NCBI GenBank assembly: GCA_947455215.1
Contig: CANGNA010000028.1
Span: 1 to 48,518 of the forward strand
Source: Chitinophagaceae bacterium
GTDB lineage: Bacteria; Bacteroidota; Bacteroidia; Chitinophagales; Chitinophagaceae
DNA length: 48,518 nt
Direction: 5' to 3'
The position numbers and the translations under genes were made by a program. Position 1 is the stretch's first letter. Each line of letters begins with the position of its first letter. Positions 15,456 through 23,225 of this stretch are shown one piece after another. Below the pieces are notes generated by a model. That model was not told the DNA's origin. It saw nothing but the letters and a program-made list of their open reading frames with translations, and did not search any database.

Positions 15456-18400
15456 TGCAGACTGCTCCGTCCAATACCCACCCGGAAGAAGTACGTGTTG
15501 TTGAACCACCGCGCGTCCGTCATCTACTTATATACTATTTTCTGCAGGGAATCGGACTGTCTCTGTTGTCTGTAGTGGCCTATTCCTTATTTCTTGCCCC
15601 CTTTGTTGCTGCCGATCTGCCCGGTGCATTTGTAATATCTGCTGTTGTTGTTTTGTTGGCAGGGCGCGTATATGATCTCATCGTATTGCGTGTAGCCATG
15701 CGTAAGCGGGCATTCTTCCTTATCCTGATGTCGCTGTTGGTGGCTGTATTATATATAGGTACACAGCTGTGGGCCAGTACATGGGTGCCATTCGCCCTGT
15801 TCATTGCCTATAAACTGTTATTCACTATCAGCGATCTTGAGTTCTGGGGGTTATCCAACCTGTTTTTCGAGACCAGAGAGGCCAAAAGCCTTTTTGGGTG
15901 GATCAATATGCGCGATATACCCGCCCGCATGATCGGCTACTTTTCGGTAAGCTTTCTGTTGCGCGTTGTAGAGCTGCCCACCCTGCTTGTTATTTCGGCC
16001 TTTACTTTCTTCCTCAACTTTTTTGTGCTCCGCCAGCTGCTCGATCCCCGTTACGCTAAGGAGCCTAAAATGCCAACGTCCGAAGAAAGCCGTGGCTCTA
16101 TCTTCCGGTTCGATGGTAAAGGTCTGTTACTGTTGTTATGTACGCTGGCATTCGCATTGGCTATTATTTTCACTATTGTCAATTTCAGTTTCCTGTCTAT
16201 TATAGAAGACAGCCTCAGGGATGCGCCTAACCTGGCTATTTATTTAGGTATGGTACTGGGTGTGGCGGCGCTGGCAACAGCTATCGGTAAAACGTTGCTT
16301 ACCAACAAAGTGATGGAAAAGATAGGGGCCATGGCTTCTATGCTTATTCTTCCGGTGTTTATTATTATAGTGGCAGGGGTTATGGTATTGGGTAAAACTG
16401 CCAATCCGGAAGAGCATTTCCTTTCTCTGTTTATTTTGTTGCTGGCTGGCGGTAAAACCTTGCGGGACACGCTGTTCATGCCCGTATTCGTGTCGCTCAC
16501 ACAACCATTGTCGGGTCATGTACGCCAGCGTTCATATGTATTTATAAAAACGGTGGCAGAGCCAATGGGCCTTGCTGCCGCCGGTGTTATTATCTATTAT
16601 GCTATCCGTCACCGGCCATACCCCGATCTTAATACAGCGGCAGTCATCATACTGGCCCTGGGGGTGCTGATGGCCATACTCGTTTTTGCAGCCTTCCGCC
16701 GCTACATCTATGCCTTCCGCCAGGCTATGACCAGGCGCACCCTCGTTACACGGGCTATAGATTCGTTCAACAGTTATTCGCAGCGTATCATCAAGGAAAA
16801 GCTGAACAGCAGGAACCCTGATGATGTGATCTACGCCTACAAGGTATGCTCCGAGGCTAATACGCATTTCTTCGAGATGGAGCCGGAAAGGCTTTTAAGG
16901 CACGATGCAGATAAGGTAAGGCTTTATGCATTACAGCAGATGTCGGTAGATACGCCATTCTCTGATACGGACATCCTGATACAGCTCAGCATCAGCGATC
17001 CTTCTACAGAGGTGCGACAGGCAGCAATAGAGCACCTGGGGGCACGTTATAAAGATAGCTTTGCCGATGAATACAATGCCTTGCTGGAAAACCCTGATCC
17101 TAAACTGAGGGAAGCCGCATTGAGGGGCTTGATGGAGAGTGGTAATCCGGAAATAATCATGATAGCCGGCCAAAAGCTGACTGAGCTCATAGCATCCCCG
17201 CAGCACGAGATGAACGTGATGGCAGCGTCCATAATCGGCGATATCAAACTGCAAAGCCATTACCGTTACCTGCAGAAATACTTTGAGCATGCTGATGAGC
17301 GGGTACGTAAGGCTGCGGTCATGGCAGCCGGCAAACTGGTTAACCCACAGCTATTGCAGCCGCTGTTCGAATTGTTGGACGATGATACCCTTTCGGGCGA
17401 ACTAATGCCCGCCATTGTGGCCTACAAGGCAGCGGCAGTTAATTTTATACAAGAAAATAAAGATATCGCTGAGCGATTCCCTCGCCAGGTATTGGCATTG
17501 TGCCGCCTGCTGGATGATACAGCAGCTGCCACTATTGTGGCTGAGCATATCCTGCCTGTTGCCGAAACGGCCTTGCAGGATGAGTGTCTTGATGTATTGT
17601 TCGGGTTGAAGACGGACAAGATAGATGCTGACAGGGGAGTGATCGAGCTGAAGCTGGTAAACGTCGGCTTACTCATTTATACAAGCTGCTATTACATCAG
17701 TACGCTGGGCAGCGGTGCCGTTGTACTGAAAGATGCATTGGAAACGGAGGTGAAGAATGCTAAAAGGCGCATGTTATTGTTGCTGTCATTAATGTACGAT
17801 AAGCGTTCCTTCAAGAGTATTGTTGCAGGGTTCGATGCAGCTGGTGGCAATAGCAGGCTGGTGGCAGATTCCCTGGGACAGGTTTTGGATGCTAATCACA
17901 GCAAGCGCTTCCTGGCGATATTTAAGCATGATGATGTGCTGGAACTTAAAGACTACCTCGCGCAGTTCTACCCGCAACAGATAACTGCCGACGCCAGCGA
18001 TGCTATATTATTGGGTGATAAGAAAAGTAAATTCCTTTTCTGGACACAGGCAGCAGCCTTGTATACCGATCTGCTTGTATTGTCTGATGAGGTGCTGACC
18101 CGCTACAATGATCATCCGGAAGTGCTGATACGCGAGATGGTGAAACTGGCATTGAGCCGTAAGCCTTTTGTACTGCGCATGGTAGGCGATGATTCAAGTG
18201 GTGGTTTCAGTAGCGACGATGATAGCGATCCGCTCCTGAAGATAGAGCGCATCATGGTATTGAAGAGCGTTCCTATTTTCGAACACTATACGCAGGATAT
18301 GCTGGCGGCCATCTCCGGCATAATGAAGGAGCAGCGTTTTAAACATAACGAGATCGTGTACAACGAGGGTGAGGCCGGGGACAGTATATTTATTATTTAT

Positions 18401-18619
18401 TATGGCACGGTGTCTATGTACAATGGTGTGCAGGAGATCATGCAGCAGGGTGGTAAAGAGGTATTTGTAAAGATCAATTCTGAAGATCAGAAGCTGGCAT
18501 CTGCCAGGGCTCAGGCCGATACCCTGTTGTTCCGTATAGATAAGGAAGATATTCTGGCCCTGCAGGCACAACACCCTGTAATGACAGCCAATATGCTCAC
18601 CTTGTTCACTACTTTATAA
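15455..18619 (+). CDS. Transporter-like membrane domain fused to HEAT repeats and a cyclic-nucleotide-binding-like domain
   Basis: This 1054-aa protein has three parts. Residues about 20-430 hold roughly a dozen hydrophobic helices with an MFS or ATP/ADP-translocase-like pattern (for example LIYYFLQGIGLSLLSVVAYS and ILALGVLMAILVFAAF). Residues about 480-720 have HEAT-type repeats (EVRQAAIEHLG, KLREAALRGLM, RVRKAAVMAAGKL). The end, about 930-1054, looks like a cNMP-binding beta-barrel (LKSVPIFEHYTQDML, EGEAGDSIFIIYYGTV). The phosphate-binding cassette, normally GE(L/I)A with a following Arg, is absent: the region reads VKINSEDQKLASARAQADTLLF. The domain may therefore sense something else or only bind protein. 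Its last 11 bases overlap the convergent radical SAM gene. Substrate unknown. Confidence 0.8.
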   Translation: MQTAPSNTHPEEVRVVEPPRVRHLLIYYFLQGIGLSLLSVVAYSLFLAPFVAADLPGAFVISAVVVLLAGRVYDLIVLRVAMRKRAFFLILMSLLVAVLYIGTQLWASTWVPFALFIAYKLLFTISDLEFWGLSNLFFETREAKSLFGWINMRDIPARMIGYFSVSFLLRVVELPTLLVISAFTFFLNFFVLRQLLDPRYAKEPKMPTSEESRGSIFRFDGKGLLLLLCTLAFALAIIFTIVNFSFLSIIEDSLRDAPNLAIYLGMVLGVAALATAIGKTLLTNKVMEKIGAMASMLILPVFIIIVAGVMVLGKTANPEEHFLSLFILLLAGGKTLRDTLFMPVFVSLTQPLSGHVRQRSYVFIKTVAEPMGLAAAGVIIYYAIRHRPYPDLNTAAVIILALGVLMAILVFAAFRRYIYAFRQAMTRRTLVTRAIDSFNSYSQRIIKEKLNSRNPDDVIYAYKVCSEANTHFFEMEPERLLRHDADKVRLYALQQMSVDTPFSDTDILIQLSISDPSTEVRQAAIEHLGARYKDSFADEYNALLENPDPKLREAALRGLMESGNPEIIMIAGQKLTELIASPQHEMNVMAASIIGDIKLQSHYRYLQKYFEHADERVRKAAVMAAGKLVNPQLLQPLFELLDDDTLSGELMPAIVAYKAAAVNFIQENKDIAERFPRQVLALCRLLDDTAAATIVAEHILPVAETALQDECLDVLFGLKTDKIDADRGVIELKLVNVGLLIYTSCYYISTLGSGAVVLKDALETEVKNAKRRMLLLLSLMYDKRSFKSIVAGFDAAGGNSRLVADSLGQVLDANHSKRFLAIFKHDDVLELKDYLAQFYPQQITADASDAILLGDKKSKFLFWTQAAALYTDLLVLSDEVLTRYNDHPEVLIREMVKLALSRKPFVLRMVGDDSSGGFSSDDDSDPLLKIERIMVLKSVPIFEHYTQDMLAAISGIMKEQRFKHNEIVYNEGEAGDSIFIIYYGTVSMYNGVQEIMQQGGKEVFVKINSEDQKLASARAQADTLLFRIDKEDILALQAQHPVMTANMLTLFTTL

Positions 18620-19538
18620 TATGGCTGTTGCCATTAAAGTCTGATAACATATTAGCGTCGGTATTAGTGAAGTTAAGCGCCACTGGTATCTTACCATAGC
18701 CGTTTTCAATATCTATTACATAAGTAGGGCAGGCAATGCCACTTAGTTTCGCTGTTAGTTCTGTGGCTATTGCTCTTTCCCGCGCTATTGCTACCGCAAA
18801 GTGCTGTATGCCATGTACATTGTCACAGTGGTACAGGTAGTAGGGTATAACTCCTGCATAGTATAATTCTTTGTACAGTTGAGTTAGGGTATTTTCATCG
18901 TCGTTCACTCCTTTCAAAAACACAGTTTGAGATAGTAGCGTTACGCCCAGGCTGCGCAAATGCCTGATAGCCTCTATGGCTTCAGGTGTCAACTCACTAG
19001 GATGGTTGATGTGTAACAGGATATAAAATGGTTTGGACGCACTTATCTCCTTGATGTGTGTAAGTAATGGCGCTAATGCCGGAGCCTTTATAGCCGACGG
19101 TAACTGCAGCGGCAACCTTGAACCTATACGCAGTACTTTTATACTGTCAATATGTTGCAATCTGTCAAGTATCTGTAGTGTTATAGACGGGCAATACAAC
19201 GGATCTCCACCCGATAAGATCACGTCATCTATCTGTTTATTTACTGTAAGGTAGGTTATTATATTGTCTATGTCTTTGATGGTAAGCGTGCCTTCCGGTT
19301 TACCTATTTGCCTGATGCGTGTACAAAACCTGCAATGCGCAGCGCATTGATAGCTTACTTTTATTAATGCACGGTTAGCATATTTATGTACCAGACCTTT
19401 AACTACTTCATGTTCATCTTCCTGCAGTGGATCGTTATAGCTGTTATCTTCAGTTTCGTTATCCGATAGCTGGTATTGTCTGCTTATGGCAGGGATGTGG
19501 GTAAGTTTCTTCAGGTATGGGGTTATCTTTTCTCTCAT
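18609..19538 (-). CDS. Lysine 2,3-aminomutase-like radical SAM/PLP enzyme
   Basis: This 309-aa enzyme has the 4Fe-4S motif CAAHCRFC (C65, C69, C72), followed by TR as in KamA (the Arg that holds the lysine carboxylate). It has GGDP at 110-113 and GSRLP at 139-143. D239 in YHCDN, D276 in VIDIENG and K283 in GYGK keep exactly the spacing of D293, D330 and PLP-lysine K337 of Clostridium KamA, so both acidic residues that select lysine are present. It should turn L-lysine into beta-lysine. It is about 100 residues shorter than KamA, closer to EpmB in size; but efp and epmA are not nearby. It is the last gene after a GNAT gene (ATGA overlap) and a desaturase gene, which makes a free beta-lysine product likely. 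Confidence 0.85.
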   Translation of the reverse strand: MREKITPYLKKLTHIPAISRQYQLSDNETEDNSYNDPLQEDEHEVVKGLVHKYANRALIKVSYQCAAHCRFCTRIRQIGKPEGTLTIKDIDNIITYLTVNKQIDDVILSGGDPLYCPSITLQILDRLQHIDSIKVLRIGSRLPLQLPSAIKAPALAPLLTHIKEISASKPFYILLHINHPSELTPEAIEAIRHLRSLGVTLLSQTVFLKGVNDDENTLTQLYKELYYAGVIPYYLYHCDNVHGIQHFAVAIARERAIATELTAKLSGIACPTYVIDIENGYGKIPVALNFTNTDANMLSDFNGNSHIIK

Positions 19539-20164
19539 GCAGGGTCTATTGTATACCTATTTACAAACGGATATAGTGGATGTGCCTGTGACTGCCGGTA
19601 AAACGTAGTCGCCTCCAGCAGGTAGATGTCAGAATTGATATGTCCTATGATTGGGTAGGTTTCATTTATATTGCCGGCTTTTATACCATTGGCAGCATTA
19701 ATGAATGGGATAGCTGCAAGGTTCAGGATGGGTTTGTTCACTGTAGTGGTGAACATCACTTCATGCCCTTCGCCGAATGCCCGCTTCACTATGTGGTATG
19801 CCAGCGTTATTGCAGCACGTTTATATCCTGGCAAAAATGCAAACTGCTCGAAGTAGCAAAGGTATTTCGATTCATATACTTCGAGGCCTATGTTCCAGGT
19901 AGCTTCTGCTCTTCTTATCCATATGTCTGATGCTCGCAATATGTGGTCGGGCAGTACAATGCCGAAACCCACTACCAGATCATTGTCCTCTGCTATCAGG
20001 CAATAGCTGTTGGTAATATATTCTATATAGGTCTCTTTATTTGTGCCCAGCAGGAAACCTCCTTTTGTACTGCTGCCGTCGGTTAAAGTGAGCGGCAGTT
20101 GTTCCTTTATATATACAAAGGCATCGGCATCGGTTGGCAGTGCCTTACGCAGTTTTATCTTCAT
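19535..20164 (-). CDS. GNAT-fold N-acyl/acetyltransferase
   Basis: The 209-aa protein starts MKIKLRKALPTDADAF, a typical GNAT first strand and helix. It continues with a central strand LIAEDNDLVVGFGIVLP and the CoA-binding region FAFLPGYKRAAITLAYHIV, where GYKRAA stands in the Q/RxxGxG/A place. I chose ATG at 20164 over an upstream TTG at 20170. Its stop overlaps the start of the aminomutase gene and its start lies inside the end of the desaturase gene, so the three are coupled. With a lysine 2,3-aminomutase beside it, the best-known parallel is AblB, which acetylates beta-lysine to the osmolyte N-epsilon-acetyl-beta-lysine. Transfer of a fatty acyl chain, as in OlsB/GlsB aminolipid enzymes, is an alternative suggested by the desaturase. 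Confidence 0.75.
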   Translation of the reverse strand: MKIKLRKALPTDADAFVYIKEQLPLTLTDGSSTKGGFLLGTNKETYIEYITNSYCLIAEDNDLVVGFGIVLPDHILRASDIWIRRAEATWNIGLEVYESKYLCYFEQFAFLPGYKRAAITLAYHIVKRAFGEGHEVMFTTTVNKPILNLAAIPFINAANGIKAGNINETYPIIGHINSDIYLLEATTFYRQSQAHPLYPFVNRYTIDPA

Positions 20165-21089
20165 ATACAATTACAGGACCTTTAAGTTGATTGACAATAG
20201 CACGAAAGAAATTCCAGGTATTCTGGTTCCTGCCGGAATACTCTTGTGGTAGCGGAGTGCTTTTCGACGGCAGTTCGTACCACGGAATATTAGGATATTG
20301 GTGATGTGTGGCATGCTCATTAAAGTTCATCAGTATCCATGAAAAAACCGGCACTCGTTTTACCGAGCGTACATTAAAGCGTACCGCATTACCCGTTGTA
20401 GTATCGTAGTGAAATATATACACCAACATAGACAATACCCATGCAAAAGCAAGCATAGGATATCCGAGTGTGAACAGGTACACATCCCTGCCACCTGCAA
20501 AATAGACAGATAGGTGTAGCGCTACACCAAGGGCAAATAAGGCAACAGACTTTAGTTGATCTTTGAAGGTCCAGTTGTTGAATGCCGGAGATATTTTCTT
20601 TGATAAGGATACAGGAACAAAAAGGAACAGCAGTATCGATATCAACGAGTGGATAAAAAAGCCACCCATGAATACACTGATGTACCACACAATATAGTAG
20701 TACGCTTTCCTGATCAATGTAGCTTCTCCCTTGATCACATATGTGTCGAGTGCAGATGTATGATGGTCTTTGCGGTTGAAGCCATGATGGAACATGTGTA
20801 TCTTCCTGTAGATAGTAATGGGCACCATAAGCGGCAACAGTATTACAGAACCCCACAGATCATTGGCTGTCTTGTTTTCTTTGAAGAGCTTGCCATGTGA
20901 TGATTCATGCCCTACAATATAGAATCTGTAAAACCAGAATCCCTGGAACAATAGTACCGGTGCGTAGATGGCCCACCTGATGGTGGAAGCTACCGGTATG
21001 TATTGAATGCTACAGGCAATACAACTTATGAAAATGAAAACGGAGATGGTCTCTGCTACAAGTCTCCTATTTATGTTCCTGTTATCCAT
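20145..21089 (-). CDS. Membrane fatty-acid desaturase/hydroxylase family protein
   Basis: With the start placed at 21089 (MDNRNINRRLVAE) the protein has 314 residues and the three histidine boxes of membrane di-iron desaturases: HESSH (61-65), HMFHH (98-102) and HATHH (259-263). Four or more hydrophobic segments lie between them. The open frame runs on upstream to 21305, but that part crosses a strong hairpin with T-tract on this strand and has no desaturase features. Members desaturate or hydroxylate lipids, alkanes or carotenoids using ferredoxin or another donor. It is the first gene of the desaturase-GNAT-aminomutase operon and overlaps the GNAT gene by 20 bases. Substrate is unknown. Confidence 0.85.
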   Translation of the reverse strand: MDNRNINRRLVAETISVFIFISCIACSIQYIPVASTIRWAIYAPVLLFQGFWFYRFYIVGHESSHGKLFKENKTANDLWGSVILLPLMVPITIYRKIHMFHHGFNRKDHHTSALDTYVIKGEATLIRKAYYYIVWYISVFMGGFFIHSLISILLFLFVPVSLSKKISPAFNNWTFKDQLKSVALFALGVALHLSVYFAGGRDVYLFTLGYPMLAFAWVLSMLVYIFHYDTTTGNAVRFNVRSVKRVPVFSWILMNFNEHATHHQYPNIPWYELPSKSTPLPQEYSGRNQNTWNFFRAIVNQLKGPVIVYEDKTA

Positions 21090-21208
21090 TGTTGTGTGTT
21101 GCTTTACATTTAGCATTAATGGTGCCAAATTATCTACAGCAATTTGCGCCAAACAGAATGTGGATATAGCGTGGACAACATGATGACTATCGTCAAACAT
21201 ATAAACAC

Positions 21209-21272
21209 AAAAAAAGACCCGACATACCTTGGTATGTCGGGTAGGGACTGTACTTACTAACCCATCGTCAGT
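21209..21272 (-). ncRNA. Candidate small RNA or terminated leader upstream of the desaturase
   Basis: On the minus strand, a Bacteroidota-type promoter (21277-21308) points into about 60 bases that end in a very strong hairpin: CCCGACATACC (complement of 21231-21241) against GGTATGTCGGG (complement of 21218-21228). Seven T follow (complement of 21209-21215). A weaker stem, CTTACT with AGTAAG, lies at 21275-21253, and its first bases may precede the transcript start. Nothing in the stretch codes for a clear protein. It is either a free-standing short RNA or a leader whose terminator controls the desaturase gene, which starts 120 bases beyond. I match it to no known RNA family. Confidence 0.45.
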
Positions 21273-21276
21273 AAGG

Positions 21277-21308
21277 CAAATATCTGAAAAAGGTTCGAAA
21301 TTCAAAAA
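21277..21308 (-). promoter_or_regulatory. Promoter of the candidate small RNA/desaturase leader
   Basis: Read on the minus strand, TTTTTG (complement of 21303-21308), an 18-base gap and GATATTTG (complement of 21277-21284) match the Bacteroidota primary-sigma pattern TTTG-N17-23-TAnnTTTG with one mismatch in the -7 box. Transcription should start near 21270, just before the hairpins. Confidence 0.5.
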
Positions 21309-21447
21309 TTTATTTTACTCCCTTTGCCTTGTTGCCATCAAGCGTCAGTTTGCTTTTTTAGTGTCAAATAATTGATTTTCAGCAGATAGTATTATCTTAT
21401 TTGATGTCTTTTATACCTATTGTTGTCAGGCTATATTCATGCTTTTT

Positions 21448-21517
21448 GCCAAAATGGCTTATTCTTATTGTTCATATTGACAAAATGTCTGATTTTCTTC
21501 ATTGGTATACCGTTTGC
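21448..21517 (+). promoter_or_regulatory. sigma54-like promoter and paired palindromes upstream of hsp20
   Basis: TTGGTATACCGTTTGCATT (21502-21520) has GG and GC exactly ten bases apart, as in the sigma54 -24/-12 consensus (TGGCACG-N4-TTGC), with the TTTGC part intact. Upstream lie two similar 11-base palindromes, GCCAAAATGGC (21448-21458) and GACAAAATGTC (21479-21489). They fit GNCAAAATGNC, and their centres are 31 bases (three helical turns) apart. They could bind a sigma54 activator. The start would be near 21528, about 34 bases before the hsp20 ATG. Confidence 0.45.
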
Positions 21518-21561
21518 ATTATTGCTGTCAAAACAACAATTAAAATCAAAATCAAAAAACT

Positions 21562-22005
21562 ATGTACCAGAAAAGAAATTACAGCGTAGTACCAAGGACA
21601 TTCGGCGGAATTTTTGAAGATATGTTCCACTCAGGTTTGTCTCGTATCAATGAAGAAGCCAGTGCTTTTTCAACGCCGGTAAACATTAGGGAGACCAACG
21701 CAGCATACGAAGTGCATGTTGTGGCTCCCGGTGTAAAGAAGGAAGACTTCAACCTGAATGTGGACAAGAACATACTCACCATCTCGTATGAACATAAGAA
21801 TGAGATGAAGGAAGAGCATGTGGAAGGCCTGGCTAAATCCCTGCGCACAGAGTATAATGTACGGTCTTTCAAAAGGAGCTTTACGCTGAATGATAAGATT
21901 GACATCAGTGCCATATCAGCTAAGTACACCGATGGTATCCTGAACATTACCTTGCCTAAAAAGGAGAACGTAGAGCCTACGGTGAAAGAGATAGCGATCA
22001 ACTAA
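21562..22005 (+). CDS. Small heat-shock protein, Hsp20/alpha-crystallin family
   Basis: The 147-aa protein has a short N-terminal arm with FGGIFEDMFHSG. The alpha-crystallin domain (about 42-140) runs from NIRETNAAYEVHVVAPGVKKEDF through ILTISYEHK, SFKRSFTLNDKID and ISAKYTDGILNITLPKKE, where the last is the A-x-x-x-x-G-(I/V)-L-x-I-x-(L/V)-P signature. A C-terminal IxI-like tail (KEIAIN) follows. It is an ATP-independent holdase for unfolding proteins in the cytoplasm. It stands alone, with a sigma54-like promoter in front and a terminator behind, so it is probably induced by stress as a single gene. Confidence 0.95.
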   Translation: MYQKRNYSVVPRTFGGIFEDMFHSGLSRINEEASAFSTPVNIRETNAAYEVHVVAPGVKKEDFNLNVDKNILTISYEHKNEMKEEHVEGLAKSLRTEYNVRSFKRSFTLNDKIDISAISAKYTDGILNITLPKKENVEPTVKEIAIN

Positions 22006-22026
22006 TGTGTGTTTTATGAGTGAGTG

Positions 22027-22058
22027 ATGGGCAATGTCTTGTGGCATTGCCCATTTTT
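22027..22058 (+). terminator. Terminator of hsp20
   Basis: ATGGGCAATG (22027-22036) and CATTGCCCAT (22045-22054) form a perfect ten-base-pair stem with an eight-base loop, followed by a run of five T. Confidence 0.88.
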
Positions 22059-22138
22059 AATATTATAATAATGGCCGCAGAATGTATAAAAGGAGGCAAA
22101 TTTTTTAATCTTCGGATTTTTAAATTATTTTCGCCACT

Positions 22139-23188
22139 ATGAAGAAAACGTTGCTGATAACAGGAGGTGCGGGCTTTATCGGTTCGCACGTGGTCAGGTT
22201 GTTTGTTCAGAAACATCCGGAATATCATATCGTTAACCTCGACGCGCTGACGTATGCAGGTAACCTGGAAAATCTGAAAGATATTGAGCAGGCACCTAAT
22301 TATACTTTCGAGCATGCTAATATCAACGACGCAGAAAAAGTAAGCCAGCTTTTTGCAAAATATAATTTCGATGGCGTGGTGCACCTGGCAGCAGAAAGCC
22401 ATGTCGATCGCTCTATAACCGACCCTAATGCATTTATACAAACAAATGTTATGGGGACGGCCAATCTGCTTAATGCTGCTTTGGCTTCATGGAAGGGTAA
22501 TTTCGAAGGAAAGCGCTTTTATCATGTCTCTACCGATGAGGTATATGGATCTTTGGGTGAAACAGGTTTTTTCCTGGAAACTACACCTTACGATCCTCAG
22601 TCGCCTTATTCTGCGTCTAAGGCTGCATCAGATCACCTGGTAAGGGCATATGGCAATACTTATCATATGCCATTCGTGCTCACCAACTGTTCTAATAATT
22701 ACGGTCCTAATCATTTCCCTGAAAAGCTGATACCGTTATTCATCAATAACATACGCAACAATAAACCTTTGCCAGTTTATGGCGATGGTAAGTATACCCG
22801 CGATTGGTTGTTCGTAATAGATCACGCTCGTGCTATTGAATTGGTATTCGAAAAGGGCAGGAATGGTGAGACTTACAACATAGGTGGATTTAACGAGTGG
22901 AAGAATATTGACCTCGTGAAACTGCTGTGTAAAGAGATGGACAAGCGACTGGGCAGGGCGGAGGGTGAATCCGAAAAGCTGATCACTTATATTAAAGATC
23001 GTCCGGGGCACGACAGGCGTTATGCCATTGATGCGACCAAGCTCAACAAAGAGCTGGGCTGGTATCCATCTGTAACATTCGAAGAAGGCCTGGCCAAAAC
23101 AATAGATTGGTACATGGATAATCAGGAATGGTTGGACCACGTAACATCAGGCGACTATCAGAATTATTACTCTAAACAGTATAATTAG
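22139..23188 (+). CDS. rfbB: dTDP-glucose 4,6-dehydratase
   Basis: This 349-aa extended short-chain dehydrogenase makes dTDP-4-keto-6-deoxyglucose, the second step to dTDP-rhamnose and related sugars. The NAD-binding loop is GGAGFIGSH (9-17), with LAAESHVDRS (83-92) typical of RmlB. The catalytic triad region STDEVYG includes T132, D133 and E134, and YSASK holds Y157 and K161. TNCSNNYGPNHFPEKLIP also matches the family. It precedes rfbA (RmlA) but is separated from it by a four-helix-bundle gene and repeats. rfbC and rfbD are not in the window. Confidence 0.95.
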   Translation: MKKTLLITGGAGFIGSHVVRLFVQKHPEYHIVNLDALTYAGNLENLKDIEQAPNYTFEHANINDAEKVSQLFAKYNFDGVVHLAAESHVDRSITDPNAFIQTNVMGTANLLNAALASWKGNFEGKRFYHVSTDEVYGSLGETGFFLETTPYDPQSPYSASKAASDHLVRAYGNTYHMPFVLTNCSNNYGPNHFPEKLIPLFINNIRNNKPLPVYGDGKYTRDWLFVIDHARAIELVFEKGRNGETYNIGGFNEWKNIDLVKLLCKEMDKRLGRAEGESEKLITYIKDRPGHDRRYAIDATKLNKELGWYPSVTFEEGLAKTIDWYMDNQEWLDHVTSGDYQNYYSKQYN

Positions 23189-23218
23189 TCGTAAGTCATC
23201 AGTTGTAAGTAATAAGTC
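23184..23218 (+). repeat. Left heptamer array (inverted relative to the right array)
   Basis: Five 7-base units can be read: ATTAGTC, GTAAGTC, ATCAGTT, GTAAGTA, ATAAGTC. The first contains the rfbB stop codon. The units are the reverse complement of the GACTTAY units at 23619-23646, so the two arrays form an inverted pair around the four-helix-bundle gene. Confidence 0.75.
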
Positions 23219-23225
23219 TCCGAAT

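Noticed and set aside
18609-19538. Identification of the radical SAM gene as epmB (EF-P modification)
   Set aside because: Size fits, but efp and epmA are absent nearby, and the coupled GNAT and the full lysine-binding residue set favour a KamA/AblA-like role; not fully excluded.
20165-20170. TTG start of the GNAT gene two codons upstream
   Set aside because: ATG at 20164 begins the normal GNAT first strand, so the TTG is not needed.
21090-21305. Upstream extension of the desaturase frame by 72 codons
   Set aside because: The stretch contains a promoter-like pair and a strong terminator hairpin on the same strand, and adds Cys/His-rich sequence unlike a desaturase N-terminus; the start at 21089 fits better.
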